Assembly: GCA_001664005.1 (NCBI GenBank)
Contig: CP016093.1
Span: 3,897,031-3,961,030 of the forward strand
DNA: 64,000 nucleotides
Source of the DNA: Rhizobiales bacterium NRL2
GTDB taxonomy: Bacteria > Pseudomonadota > Alphaproteobacteria > Minwuiales > Minwuiaceae
Direction of reading: 5' to 3'
Both the position numbers and the translations under genes were made by a program. Shown here one piece after another: positions 53,701 through 62,593 of the stretch. Every line of letters starts with the position of its first letter. Positions within the stretch are counted from its first letter, which is position 1. Below the pieces are notes generated by a model. The model had not been told where the DNA came from. It ran no database searches and worked only from the letters and a program-made list of their open reading frames with translations.

Positions 53701-54264
53701 GGCGAAGCCCAGCAGGCCGAGATCGAGATAGTCCTGCACGCTCGCCGGATTCAGCACCGGCACCAGCGAGGCGATGAGAACCTGTTCCGACTGGTGCGGC
53801 AGCGTGGACGAGACTGCGCCATGGTCGTCACCGGCCATCAGCAGGACGCCGCCGGTTGCGCTCGCGCCGGCGTGGTTGCCGTGCTTGATAGCGTCGACGG
53901 AGCGGTCGACGCCCGGCCCCTTGCCGTACCAGATGCCGAAGACGCCGTCGTATTTCGCGCCGGGGAACAGATTGACCTGCTGGCTGCCCCAGACGGCGGT
54001 GACCCCCAGATCCTCGTTGACGCCGGGCTGGAAGTGGATGTGGTTCTGCTCCAGCAGGCTGCGGGCGTCCCAAAGCGCCTTGTCGTAGCCGCCGAGCGGG
54101 GAGCCGCGATAGCCGGAGATGAATCCGCCGGTGTTCAGCCCCTGCGCCAGATCGCGCTGACGCTGCATCAGCGGCAGCCGCACCAGCGCCTGCACCCCGT
54201 TGAGGAAGATGCGCCCGCTCTCCAGACGGTACTTGTCCCGCAGATCGACCTTCGCCAGTTCCAT
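50770..54264 (-). CDS. Indolepyruvate:ferredoxin oxidoreductase, fused alpha-beta
   Basis: An 1164-residue single-chain 2-oxoacid:ferredoxin oxidoreductase. It contains pyrimidine and TPP-binding domains (GIGCHGMAVWMPERR and FCSGCPHNTST regions), iron-sulfur ligands in CEGCGDCSVQSNC (about residue 640) and CNKDFSCLKGFC (about 670), and a C-terminal gamma-type domain (GIGGTGVITVGA, about 730). It decarboxylates aryl or branched 2-oxoacids to acyl-CoA, reducing ferredoxin. The long fused type occurs in aerobic alphaproteobacteria. ATG 54264 is preferred over 54297 because GGAGG lies upstream. It ends the long carboxylase/TRAP run, 77 bases after dctM. Confidence 0.93.
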   Translation of the reverse strand: MELAKVDLRDKYRLESGRIFLNGVQALVRLPLMQRQRDLAQGLNTGGFISGYRGSPLGGYDKALWDARSLLEQNHIHFQPGVNEDLGVTAVWGSQQVNLFPGAKYDGVFGIWYGKGPGVDRSVDAIKHGNHAGASATGGVLLMAGDDHGAVSSTLPHQSEQVLIASLVPVLNPASVQDYLDLGLLGFAMSRYSGAWIGFKAISETVESSASVRVNPDRLQIVIPDDFEMPPGGLNIRLGYDPAGAEMLANGPRLEAVAAFARANHIDRIVFEPDRPARIGVISTGKAYMDLRQALEDLGLPEGRLNELGVRIYKVAMTWPLEREGALGFAEGLEEVIVVEEKRGLIEDQLMKLLYHLPADRRPVVVGKADETGAPLLSKIGEIDPGMVARVLADRLEKRGAMDSALRQRLARMEAKQAALHGPPPKTVRTPYFCSGCPHNTSTQVPDGSRAMAGIGCHGMAVWMPERRTQTMSHMGAEGVTWIGQSPFTDEPHVFQNLGDGTYYHSGLLAIRAAAAAGVNITYKILFNDAVAMTGGQQHDGPLTVWDISRQVHDEGAKRVVIVTDEPDKYPMGVHWAPGVTIHHRDELNAVQKELRGTPGLTVLIYDQTCAAEKRRRRKRGTFPDPAKRVFINDEVCEGCGDCSVQSNCVSVKPLETDLGRKRRIDQSDCNKDFSCLKGFCPSFVTIEGGGVRRAPKPDLKVVGAEADPFAGLPEPERRELTEPYSILVTGIGGTGVITVGALIAMAAHVEGRGATALDFTGLAQKNGAVMSHVRLAPEPEDIHAVRIAAGGADVILGCDMVVAASPKAIGTMEQGVTRAVLNSAVQPTAAFVQNNDIDLGEAESADRIREALGDDHADFIDATSLAGQIMGDTISSNPFLLGFAWQKGLIPLSLEAIERAIEINGVAVEANKQALSWGRLAAHDPDAVRAAAEPRQTAPKKRPQGFEEIVADRVRRLTDYQDAAYAARYRTFVERVAAAEKAKAPGRTDLAEAVARSLFRLMAYKDEYEVARLYTDPAFMAKVRRQFAGGYRLKFHLAPPIASARDPETGELQKREYGPWMIHVFRVLAKLKGLRGTRFDIFGRTEERRMERQLIADYMATIENVLSELDAGNHGLAVQIAEVPEEMRGFGHVKERNVAKAKRKEQALLASFRDPMAGVQAAE

Positions 54265-54341
54265 GATCCCCGACCTCCCCAAGATTGGCTGCGACATACT
54301 AGACCGCGGTTCGCCGTTTGGCGAAGCGTGTCAGCAATGCC

Positions 54342-55649
54342 TCAGTAGAGGAGCTCCGGCAGGAAGAGCGTGATCTGCGGAAACCCGATCAGCAGGGCGA
54401 GGGTGATCAGGTCCGCGACCACGAACCAGAGGATGCCCTTGAAGATCACCTCTGTCTTGATGGCGTCGCCGACGATTCCCTTGATGACGAAGACGTTCAG
54501 ACCGACGGGCGGCGTGATCAGGCCGATCTCGAGATACTTGACGATCAGGATGCCGAACCAGATCAGGTCGATGCGAAGCGATTCCACCACCGGCAGGAAG
54601 ATCGGCAGCGTCAGCAGCATGATGCCCAGCGGGTCGAGGAACATGCCGAGCGCGAGATAGACCACCGAGATGCCGAGGATCAGCGCGATCTCGCTGATGC
54701 CCTCCGCCAGCACCACGTCCGCCAGGAAGTCGGAGACTCCCGCGAAGGCGAGGAAGCGCGTCAGCAGGTTGGCGCCGATGGCAATGATGAAGATGGCCGC
54801 CGTCGACTGCATGGCCTCCATCGTGGCGTCGCGCAGCCGGGCCCAGTTGAGCGACCGCTTCAGAAAGGCGATCACGATAGACAGCGCCGCGCCGATCGCG
54901 CCCGCCTCGGTCGGTGTGAAGACGCCGCCGAACAGGCCGCCGAAGACGCCGATCACCAGCAGGATCACCGGCCAGGTGTCGTAGAAGGCGTAGAAGCGGT
55001 CGCGCCAGGAAATCTGCTCGTGGACGGAGGGCGCAAGCGATGGCGTCGCCTTCACGCGGAGATAGATCATCAGCGCGAACATGAACGCGGTGAGTATGCC
55101 CGGCAGGAAGCCGCCCACGAACAGCTTGCCGATGGGCACTTCGGCAAAGATGCCGAAGATCAGCAGCAGGATGCTGGGCGGTATCAGCGAGCCGATGGTG
55201 CCGGCCGCGGCGACGGAGCCGGCGGCCAGCCCCTTGTCGTACTTCGCCTTGAGCATCTCGGGCACGGCGATTCGGCCCATGGCGGCGGCGCAGGCGACCG
55301 AGGAGCCGGTCACCGCCGAGAAGCCGGCGGCGCCGCCCACGGAGGCGATGGCGAGGCCGCCCGGCAGGGCCGACAGCCAGTAACGCGCCAGCCGGAACAG
55401 CGATTCCGTCAGATTTGCGTGGTAGCAGACATAGCCCATGAGCAGGAACATCGGCACCGAACTCAGCGTCCAGTGCGCCACCAGTTCGTAGGGCACCGCG
55501 GTGACGATGCCCAGCGTCGGCTTCAGACCCAGAAGGGTGTAGATGCCGACGAGGGAGACGCCGCCCAGCGCAATGCCCACCGGCACCCGGGCGAGCAGCA
55601 GCATGATGAGGATGACGAGGCCGAGCCCGCCGATCTGAAGGTCGGACAT
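54342..55649 (-). CDS. dctM: TRAP transporter large permease DctM (second system)
   Basis: A 435-residue permease of about a dozen helices with segments VTGSSVACAAAMGRIAVPEM and SLIPPSILLLIFGIFAEVP. It is a clear paralogue of the DctM at 23269-24576, of identical length, but has a normal ATG overlapping the dctQ stop. It forms the translocation unit of the TRAP system in the carboxylase operon. Confidence 0.94.
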   Translation of the reverse strand: MSDLQIGGLGLVILIMLLLARVPVGIALGGVSLVGIYTLLGLKPTLGIVTAVPYELVAHWTLSSVPMFLLMGYVCYHANLTESLFRLARYWLSALPGGLAIASVGGAAGFSAVTGSSVACAAAMGRIAVPEMLKAKYDKGLAAGSVAAAGTIGSLIPPSILLLIFGIFAEVPIGKLFVGGFLPGILTAFMFALMIYLRVKATPSLAPSVHEQISWRDRFYAFYDTWPVILLVIGVFGGLFGGVFTPTEAGAIGAALSIVIAFLKRSLNWARLRDATMEAMQSTAAIFIIAIGANLLTRFLAFAGVSDFLADVVLAEGISEIALILGISVVYLALGMFLDPLGIMLLTLPIFLPVVESLRIDLIWFGILIVKYLEIGLITPPVGLNVFVIKGIVGDAIKTEVIFKGILWFVVADLITLALLIGFPQITLFLPELLY

Positions 55650-56176
55650 CAGGCTTCGTCCAGTTCGACTGATTCATTGCCTTCCTGGATCAGGCGCTCC
55701 GCGCCGCGGAACATCATGATGGCTTTCCAGAGAAGGACGAGAGTGAGGAGGCCGCAACCGAGCGGCACGAAGAAGCGGGTCTGCCAGATCTCCAGCGGCA
55801 CGGTGCCGTAGAGATACTCGCCGATCTCGTACTTGTTGACCGCATCGTGCCAGGTGCGCGCGGTCAGGATGGAGAAGTAGACCACCCCCAGCAGGGAAAC
55901 CACGCCGATCAGGATCCGGCGAATCCTCGGCGCCAGATACTGCGAGACGATCTCCACCGTGATGTGACCGTTGCGCAGTTCGACCGCCGCCAGCGGAAAG
56001 AACACCACCGCCACCATGTAGTAGTGCGAGGTCATTTCGATGGTCACGGGCAGAGGCAGGCCGAGAAGCCATTTGCCGGCCACGTCGATACTGACGTGAA
56101 GCAGCATGGCGAACATGCCGAGCATGCCGATCCAGCCGAAGACCCTGGCCAGGATCCTGAGCGTCCTCTCGATCAT
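55649..56176 (-). CDS. dctQ: TRAP transporter small permease DctQ (second system)
   Basis: A 175-residue, four-helix membrane protein with the DctQ segment ELRNGHITVEIVSQYL after helix 2. Its stop overlaps the dctM start, and dctP lies 92 bases upstream. Layout and sequence pattern parallel the DctQ at 24586-25110. Confidence 0.92.
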   Translation of the reverse strand: MIERTLRILARVFGWIGMLGMFAMLLHVSIDVAGKWLLGLPLPVTIEMTSHYYMVAVVFFPLAAVELRNGHITVEIVSQYLAPRIRRILIGVVSLLGVVYFSILTARTWHDAVNKYEIGEYLYGTVPLEIWQTRFFVPLGCGLLTLVLLWKAIMMFRGAERLIQEGNESVELDEA

Positions 56177-56268
56177 TGCGTTCTCCTCCCCTGTACGGCG
56201 GCAGGGCGGGCCGCCCGGGTGGCGCCCCGCCCCATCGTCATCGCCGGTCCGGCACGAGGCCGGTCCGC

Positions 56269-57402
56269 CTACATGCCGTAGGTCGAGACGTCGACCTTCG
56301 AGATCACGTCGGTCTTGAAGCGCTCACGCAGCGCATCGACATCGCCGTCGACCTCTTCGTAGATCTGCGTCCACTTGTCGACGAGCGCGCTCATCTTCTC
56401 GATCAGCGGCTCGGGGTTCTCGATGCCACGGGTTCCCTTGCCCTTCTCGACGAGGCCGGCCTTCTCCGCGGCGACGTACTCATCGCGGATCGCCTTGAAT
56501 TCGTCGGAGATCTCCTGCACGCGGATGCCCTTGGCCTTGCTCTCTTCCAGCGCTTCCCGGTCCGTCGCCATGTAGCCGGCGGCGATGCCGAAATTGGCGT
56601 CGGACGCTTCCTCCAGCATGATGCGGCGCTGCTCGTCGGTCAGCGCGGCCCAGCTGTCGGGGTTGAACGCGAAGGTGTTGATCGCGCGGTAGGCGCCGAC
56701 GTTCACCAGCAGCACGTCCTTGGTCATGTCCCACAGGCCGTAGGTCTTGAGCGAGGCGGCCACGTGGAAGGAAGCGTCGACGACGCCGCGGCTCTGCGCC
56801 TCGTACTGCTCGGACGAGGGCACGTTGACCGGCGTCGCGCCGACGGCCTTGACGAAGTTGTCCCAGGCTGCGCCGGCCGAGCGGATCTTCAGGCCTTCGA
56901 TGTCTTCGGGGCTGTCGATCATCTTCGACGACATGATCACCATCGGCGGCACCGCGTAGGTGCCGGTGTAGACGTTGCCGCGCTGCTTGTACTCCTCGCG
57001 GCAGGGCTCGCACTGGGTCAGGATCAGTTCGGTCGTCGCCGCAGTGACGATCAGCGCGTTGGTGCCGATCGCGGCCATGTCGTTGATGAAGGCCGTGTGC
57101 GGAAACTCCGCCGGATGGTAGCCGACGATGACGTAGCCCAGATCGACCACGCCGTCGCGGATACCCTCGGACGCCGCCTTCGGGCCGAGCAGCGAACCGC
57201 CGAGGAACAGCTTCACGGTCACTTCGCCGCCTGTCCGCTCCTTCACGGCTTCGGCAAAGGGTTCCCAGCCGTCGGCGACGGTGTTGTTCTTGGGCGGCAG
57301 ATGAACGGAGGCCTTCAGCTCCTTCGCCGCCGCGCCACCCGCGACGCCGGCGGCCATGCCGGCGGCGAGAGCGATCGCCGTCAGATGTTTCATGTAGGTC
57401 AT
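56269..57402 (-). CDS. dctP: TRAP transporter solute-binding protein DctP (second system)
   Basis: A 377-residue exported binding protein (signal peptide AIALAAGMAAGVAGGAAA). DctP family segments DSPEDIEGLKIRSAGAAWDN and VPSSEQYEAQSRGVVDASFH are visible. It has a Cys131-Glu-Pro-Cys134 pair at the same place as the pair in the first DctP. The substrate should be an organic acid used by the neighbouring ligase and carboxyltransferases. The ATG at 57402 has GGGGAG upstream. Confidence 0.92.
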   Translation of the reverse strand: MTYMKHLTAIALAAGMAAGVAGGAAAKELKASVHLPPKNNTVADGWEPFAEAVKERTGGEVTVKLFLGGSLLGPKAASEGIRDGVVDLGYVIVGYHPAEFPHTAFINDMAAIGTNALIVTAATTELILTQCEPCREEYKQRGNVYTGTYAVPPMVIMSSKMIDSPEDIEGLKIRSAGAAWDNFVKAVGATPVNVPSSEQYEAQSRGVVDASFHVAASLKTYGLWDMTKDVLLVNVGAYRAINTFAFNPDSWAALTDEQRRIMLEEASDANFGIAAGYMATDREALEESKAKGIRVQEISDEFKAIRDEYVAAEKAGLVEKGKGTRGIENPEPLIEKMSALVDKWTQIYEEVDGDVDALRERFKTDVISKVDVSTYGM

Positions 57403-57466
57403 CGGTTTTCTCCCCTGTCTCAGGATTGGCCCGGGACTTCTCGCCCCGGGGTCTTGTTTGCCCGGT

Positions 57467-59005
57467 TCAGAACGGCTCGATGCTCCGCTTCCTTGTGGTG
57501 CGCTCGGGCGGGCGCGGAAAGGTGCCAAGGGTGCGGATCAGGATGTCACGCGTCTCCGCCGGATCGATGACATCATCGAAGCCGAAGCGTTCGCCGACGC
57601 GCAGCGAGGTGTTGTAGGCCTTGAGTTCGTCGGTGTAGTCGCGGTGCGCCTGGGCGCGGGCCGCCGGATCCTCGATGGCCGCCAGTTCCTTCTGGAAGAT
57701 GATGCTGGCCGCGCCTTCCAGGCCCATGCCGCCGAACTCCGCGGTCGGCCAGGCCAGCAGGATCGCCGGCGTCAGCGGGCGCGAGCCCATGATGTAGTAG
57801 CCCAGCCCGTAGGCCTTGCGCAGCACGACCGTCATCAGCGGCACGGTGGCGTTGGCGAGCGCCGAGAGCAACCGTGCGCTGCGGCGGACCAGGCAGGTCT
57901 GCTCGATTTCCGGGCCGACCATCAGACCCGGCGTGTCACAGAGCAGCAGGATCGGGATGTCGTAGGCGTCGCAGATCTGGACGAAGCGCGCCGCCTTCTC
58001 GCAGGCCGGGCCATCCATCGCGCCGGCCATGAACATCGGCTGGTTGGCGATGACGCCGACCGTCTGCCCGCCCATCCGGGTCAGCGCCGTGACCATGGCG
58101 CGGCCGTAGGCGGGCTTCAGCTCCAGCATCTGATCGCCGTCGGCCATGACCTCGATGACCTTGCGCACGTCATAGGCTCGGCGCGGGCTTTCCGGCACCA
58201 TCTCGCGCAGCTTCGTCTGGTCCTGGGCCGTGACGGTCTCCTGCGGGCCGCTGAAGAAGGAGAGATACTTCTTCGCCAGCGCGCAGGCTTCCCGTTCGTC
58301 CTCGGCCAGCAGGTCGATGGCCCCGGACTTGTAGTGCACTTCGGCCGGTCCGATCTCCTCGGGTGTCAGCTTCACGCCCAGCGCAGCCTCCACCAGCGGC
58401 GGCCCCGCCATGCCCATGGAGGCGTTCTTCGTCGCGATGGCGACATCGCAGAGTCCGGCCAGGTTGGCGTGACCGGCGAAGGCCCGGCCGGGCACGATAC
58501 CGACGGTCGGCGCCTGTCCCGAAAGCCGGGAGAAGGTCACGAAGGTCGGTGAGCCGAGCCGGTTCGGCACGAACATGTCGTGCGGACGCGCGCCGCCGCC
58601 GTCCAGCCAGCAGATCACCGGCAGGCGCTGCTTCTCGGCAAACTCGAACATCCGGCTGATCTTCGTGTGGTTCACCGCGCTCTGGGTGCCCGCGTAGACG
58701 GTATAGTCATAGGCGACCATGACGACAGGCCGGCCGTCGACCGCACCGGTCCCCGTCACAAGCCCGTCGGCCGCGCCGGACATGCCCTCGGTCGCGGGCT
58801 TCGCCAGCGCGCCGTATTCGACCAGGCTGTCCGGGTCCAGCATGCCGGCGATGCCCTCCCGCGCCGTCCAGCGCCCGCGGGCATGCTGCTTGTCGACGGC
58901 GGCCGTCCGCGCCTCGTCGCGCGTCGCCTGGCGCGCCTCCAGGATCTGGCGCAGCGCCTCGCGGATCTCGCCGGTCTCGCCGGGCATGGGTTCGTGTCGG
59001 TTCAT
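57467..59005 (-). CDS. Acyl-CoA carboxylase carboxyltransferase (first copy)
   Basis: A 512-residue biotin-dependent carboxyltransferase with both crotonase-like halves in one chain, as in propionyl-CoA carboxylase beta or MmdA. Segments include LPVICWLDGGGARPHD (N half) and LLLCDTPGLMVGPEIE, then AWPTAEFGGMGLEGAA (C half). It transfers CO2 from biotin on a carrier to an acyl-CoA, or the reverse. It lies between the ligase gene (25 bases upstream) and dctP. It is a paralogue of the carboxyltransferase at 60763-62325; no biotin carboxylase is nearby. Confidence 0.9.
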   Translation of the reverse strand: MNRHEPMPGETGEIREALRQILEARQATRDEARTAAVDKQHARGRWTAREGIAGMLDPDSLVEYGALAKPATEGMSGAADGLVTGTGAVDGRPVVMVAYDYTVYAGTQSAVNHTKISRMFEFAEKQRLPVICWLDGGGARPHDMFVPNRLGSPTFVTFSRLSGQAPTVGIVPGRAFAGHANLAGLCDVAIATKNASMGMAGPPLVEAALGVKLTPEEIGPAEVHYKSGAIDLLAEDEREACALAKKYLSFFSGPQETVTAQDQTKLREMVPESPRRAYDVRKVIEVMADGDQMLELKPAYGRAMVTALTRMGGQTVGVIANQPMFMAGAMDGPACEKAARFVQICDAYDIPILLLCDTPGLMVGPEIEQTCLVRRSARLLSALANATVPLMTVVLRKAYGLGYYIMGSRPLTPAILLAWPTAEFGGMGLEGAASIIFQKELAAIEDPAARAQAHRDYTDELKAYNTSLRVGERFGFDDVIDPAETRDILIRTLGTFPRPPERTTRKRSIEPF

Positions 59006-59030
59006 CGTGTTCGGTTCCGCTCCTTCGGCT

Positions 59031-60665
59031 TCAGGCCGCGCCGATGCGGTCGCGGCGGATCTTCACGCCCGCCGCCTCGCGGTCCCAGGTGTCTTCCGTC
59101 ACGCCCTCGGCGCGCAGCAGATGCTTCTGGACCTTCTGCGTCGGCGTCTTGGGCAGGTCGTCCATGACCCGGATGAAGCGCGGGATCATGAAGTGCGCCA
59201 TGCGGGGCTGGAGGAAATCCAGCAGCGCCGCCGGATCCACCGACCGCCCCGGCACGGGCGCGACGACGACGAGCACCTCGTCCTCCGAGAACTCGCTGGG
59301 CACGGCCACCGCGGCGCTCTCCCGCACATCCGGGTGCGCGTTGACCTCGTTCTCCACCTCGAACGACGAGATGTTCTCGCCGCGGCGGCGGATCGCGTCC
59401 TTGGCCCGGTCCAGGAAATAGAAGGTCCCGTCGGCGTCCTTGCGGAACATGTCGCCGGTGTGGAACCAGCCGTTGCGCCAGGCTTTCGCCGTGGCTTCCG
59501 GATTGTTGTTGTAGCCGTGGTTGAGGCCCCAGGGGCGCTCCTCGCGGACGATCATCTCGCCGATTTCGCCGACCGGCACCTCGCAATCGTTCGCGTCGAC
59601 CAGCCGGACCTCGGCGCCGGGCCGCACCTTGCCGCAGGAACCGACCTTCTGCGGGTTCCGCTCCGACATCAGCTGGCACGAGATCTCGGTCATGTTGAAG
59701 GTGGTGTAGACGTCGAGTCCGAAGCGCTGAGTGAAGGCCGTGACGTCCTCCGACAGCGGCACCATGAAGACGGTGCGCAGCGGGTGGTCATGGTCGCGCG
59801 GGCTGGGGTCCGCCTTCATCAGGAAGGGCGTCATCGCGCCGAGCAGGGTCACGCAGGTGGAGCCGGATTCGCGCACCGTGTCCCAGAACGTGTCCGTCTT
59901 GAAGCTGTCGACCAGCGCGATGGAGCCGCCCTTGGCCAGCATGCCATAGCTGTTGCCCGTGCCACCGGCATGAAACAGCGGCAGGTTGATCAGCCGCCGG
60001 TCCGTGTGGTCCAGCATCGGCCGGGCGCTCGTCGCCATGGTGAAAAGGTGCAGGTACGACGACAGCACACCCTTGGACGGTCCCGTCGTGCCGGACGTGT
60101 AGATGATCGACTGCAGGTCCCAGGGATCGATCGGCCGCTCCAGCGGCGCCGGCTCGTCGCCTGGCGCGCCCAACGCGTCCTCCGGTTCCACCGGCAGGCG
60201 GTCGAAATCCGTCTCACCGCCGACAACGATCAGCCGTTCCAGCTTTGCCAGGTCGATGTCGGAAAGCCGCTCGACCAGATCGGCGTGCACGATCATCAGC
60301 TTCGCGTCCGAATTGCGGACGACGTGCTCCAGCAGCGCGCCGCGATAGGCGGTGTTGATGGGGACGTAGGCCGCACCGACGTAGTTGATGCCGAACCAGC
60401 AGCGCAGCATCAGCGGCCCGTTGGGCAGCCAGACCAGCACACGGTCGTCGCGCGCGACGCCGATCTTCTGCAGGCCGGCGCCGGTGCGGGCGGCTTCGGA
60501 CCGCGTTCGGGCATAGTCCCACAACTCGCCGCCCTCGAACCAGGCGAAGGGCGCATCCGGCGTCGCCTCGGCATGCCGGTCCAGGATATGGCGCAGCACG
60601 CAGCGGTCGCGGTTCGGGATGCGCGGGTCGCTGAACTCGCCCGCTTCGCTGACCTGCTGGTTCAC
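59031..60665 (-). CDS. Acyl-CoA synthetase (AMP-forming) of the carboxylase operon
   Basis: A 544-residue ligase with P-loop IIYTSGTTGPSKGVLSS, hinge region HTGDMFR, RAKDAIRRRGENISSFEVE and the C-terminal catalytic lysine in PTQKVQKHLLR. It is a close paralogue of the ligase at 20690-22348. The likely start is GTG 60665, preceded by GGGGAGGAG; an ATG at 60680 in the same frame lies before that ribosome binding site. It sits between the two carboxyltransferases, so its product is their probable substrate. Confidence 0.9.
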   Translation of the reverse strand: MNQQVSEAGEFSDPRIPNRDRCVLRHILDRHAEATPDAPFAWFEGGELWDYARTRSEAARTGAGLQKIGVARDDRVLVWLPNGPLMLRCWFGINYVGAAYVPINTAYRGALLEHVVRNSDAKLMIVHADLVERLSDIDLAKLERLIVVGGETDFDRLPVEPEDALGAPGDEPAPLERPIDPWDLQSIIYTSGTTGPSKGVLSSYLHLFTMATSARPMLDHTDRRLINLPLFHAGGTGNSYGMLAKGGSIALVDSFKTDTFWDTVRESGSTCVTLLGAMTPFLMKADPSPRDHDHPLRTVFMVPLSEDVTAFTQRFGLDVYTTFNMTEISCQLMSERNPQKVGSCGKVRPGAEVRLVDANDCEVPVGEIGEMIVREERPWGLNHGYNNNPEATAKAWRNGWFHTGDMFRKDADGTFYFLDRAKDAIRRRGENISSFEVENEVNAHPDVRESAAVAVPSEFSEDEVLVVVAPVPGRSVDPAALLDFLQPRMAHFMIPRFIRVMDDLPKTPTQKVQKHLLRAEGVTEDTWDREAAGVKIRRDRIGAA

Positions 60666-60762
60666 GTCGCTCCTCCCCATTGTCGTTCCCTTGTCGGCCT
60701 GGACGGCCGGCGCCTCCCCTTGCGCCGACCGCCCACCGGGCCTCTCCGCTCCCCAGCGGAAC

Positions 60763-62325
60763 TCAGATCGGCGAGATCGATCTCACCTTCGGCGGCACGT
60801 TGTTCTCCCGGCGGCGCGGCGCGCGCGCCAGGACCTCCACCAGACGCCGGCGGGTGTCTTCCGGCGCCACGATGTCGTCGATGCCGAAGCCCTCGGCCCC
60901 GCGCAGCGGGCTGACCCGCGCGCGCATCTCCGCGATCAGTTCCTGGCGTTTCGCATCCGGATCCTCGGCCTGCTCGATCTGCTTGCGGTAGGCGACATTG
61001 GCCGCGCCCTCCAGCGACATGGCGCAGATCTCCGAGGTCGGCCAGGCCAGCGCCGCGTCGGCATCGAAGCTGCGCCCGCCGCACATGGCGATGTAGCCCA
61101 GGCCATAGCCCTTGCGCAGGACGATGGAGACCCGCGGCACCGTGGCGTGACCCAGTTCATAGATCATCCGCGCGCTGCGCCGGCCCAGCTGCGAACGCTC
61201 GGCAGACGAGCCGATGGAAAATCCCGGCACGTCGATGAGGTAGACCAGCGGCAGGCCGAAGGCGTCGCAGATGGCGACGAAGTGCGAGATCTTCTCGCAG
61301 GCCGGCGAGGTCAGCATGCCGCCCAGATGCATCGGCTGGTTGGCGATGACGCCGACCGGCCGGCCCTCCAGCCGGGCGAAGGCGGTGATGGCGTTCTTCG
61401 CATAGGTAGGCTTGATCTCGAAGACGCTGCCCGTGTCGGCGAAACCCCTGATCACCCGGCGGACGTCATAGGCCTTGCGGGTGTCGGCCGGCACCATGGC
61501 CGCCAGCTTGTCCTGATCGCCGCTCTCGCCGCCCTCGGTTTCGGGCGGCGTCATCCGCGCATTGGTCGGCAGGAAGGACAGATAGCGCTTCACCGCGTCC
61601 AGCGCTTCGGCTTCCGTCTCCACGCCCAGATCGGCCAGCCCGTGCCGGTCGACCTGAACCTCCGCGCCGCCCAGCGACTGGATGTCGATATCCTCGCCCG
61701 TGCCCGCCTTGACCAGCGCCGGCCCGGCGAGGCCCATGCAGGCCTGACCGCGCACCATGACGACGAAATCCGACATGCCGGCGTAGTTGGTCGGACCGGC
61801 GAAGCCCGCGCCCATCATCGCCGAAACCACCGGCACCCAGCCGGAGATGCGGGCGAGATTGTGGAACATGGGGGAACCGTTGGCGAAGTGCCGCGAATCC
61901 TGGCCGTCCTGGATACGGTGACCGCCGCCGTCCAGCAGGAAGATCATCGGGCAGCCCTCACGGATCGCCTGCTCGACGGCGCGGCGCAGCTTGGCGCTGC
62001 CCAGCTTGCCGCTGCTGCCGCCGTGGACGGTGAAATCCTGCGCGGCGATCACGACCGGGCGGCCGTCGATCCGCGCGCCGCCGGTGACCACGCCGTCCGC
62101 GGGCCGCGAGTCGCGGTCGCCGCCGTCATCGCAGACCAGCGCCCCGATCTCCCGGAAACTGCCTTCGTCGACCAGACAGGCGATGCGCTGGCGCGCGGTC
62201 ATTTCCGCGCGGCGAAGCATGCGCTCGACCGCCCGGGGGCGGCTTTCGTCGCTCAGCGCTTCGCGCGCCGCCGCAATCGCCGCTTCCGCCTCGGCCCCGC
62301 TTCTGTGCGGCATCGGATTGGACAT
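60763..62325 (-). CDS. Acyl-CoA carboxylase carboxyltransferase (second copy)
   Basis: A 520-residue biotin-dependent carboxyltransferase. Segments include MIFLLDGGGHRIQDGQ (where most relatives have GGAR), YLIDVPGFSIGSSAE and AWPTSEICAMSLEGAA. It follows the stand-alone biotin carrier gene by 7 bases, so the two very likely work together. It differs from the copy at 57467-59005 in the N-terminal oxyanion region, which suggests a different acyl-CoA. Confidence 0.9.
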   Translation of the reverse strand: MSNPMPHRSGAEAEAAIAAAREALSDESRPRAVERMLRRAEMTARQRIACLVDEGSFREIGALVCDDGGDRDSRPADGVVTGGARIDGRPVVIAAQDFTVHGGSSGKLGSAKLRRAVEQAIREGCPMIFLLDGGGHRIQDGQDSRHFANGSPMFHNLARISGWVPVVSAMMGAGFAGPTNYAGMSDFVVMVRGQACMGLAGPALVKAGTGEDIDIQSLGGAEVQVDRHGLADLGVETEAEALDAVKRYLSFLPTNARMTPPETEGGESGDQDKLAAMVPADTRKAYDVRRVIRGFADTGSVFEIKPTYAKNAITAFARLEGRPVGVIANQPMHLGGMLTSPACEKISHFVAICDAFGLPLVYLIDVPGFSIGSSAERSQLGRRSARMIYELGHATVPRVSIVLRKGYGLGYIAMCGGRSFDADAALAWPTSEICAMSLEGAANVAYRKQIEQAEDPDAKRQELIAEMRARVSPLRGAEGFGIDDIVAPEDTRRRLVEVLARAPRRRENNVPPKVRSISPI

Positions 62326-62332
62326 GATGACC

Positions 62333-62545
62333 TCAGCTCTCCAGCCGGACCACGATCTGGCCTTCCTGGACGCTCTCGGCTTCCTCGACCAGGATCTCGG
62401 CGATGCGCCCCGCCGCGGGGGCCATGACCGGGATTTCCATCTTCATCGATTCAAGGATGAGGATTTCCTCGTCCTCTTCCACCGCGTCACCGACGGCGGC
62501 CACGATCTTCCACACCTTGCCGGCGATTTCCGATTTGACGTCCAT
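62333..62545 (-). CDS. Stand-alone biotin carboxyl carrier protein
   Basis: A 70-residue biotinyl domain and nothing else. The biotin attachment motif ESMKMEIP places the modified lysine at position 35, and the flanks (VGDAVEEDEEILIL, GRIAEILVEEAESV) are those of the biotin/lipoyl hammerhead. In classic carboxylases this domain is fused to biotin carboxylase or carries an N-terminal linker as in AccB; here it is free. It is the gene directly before the second carboxyltransferase. Confidence 0.93.
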   Translation of the reverse strand: MDVKSEIAGKVWKIVAAVGDAVEEDEEILILESMKMEIPVMAPAAGRIAEILVEEAESVQEGQIVVRLES

Positions 62546-62593
62546 GTACCTTCTCCCAACGTGGCGCGGCTCCCGGCGGCGCCCGAAATTCCA

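Noticed and set aside
50866-54348. Open frame of 1160 codons on the plus strand
   Set aside because: It is antisense to the ferredoxin oxidoreductase gene, and its translation is a low-complexity mix of Arg, His, Asp, Gly and Ala with no family pattern. High GC makes such long mirror frames common.
57467-62545. Sodium-pumping decarboxylase (oxaloacetate or methylmalonyl-CoA type)
   Set aside because: Those complexes need a membrane beta subunit with many helices. None is encoded here; the only membrane proteins in the run are the TRAP permeases.
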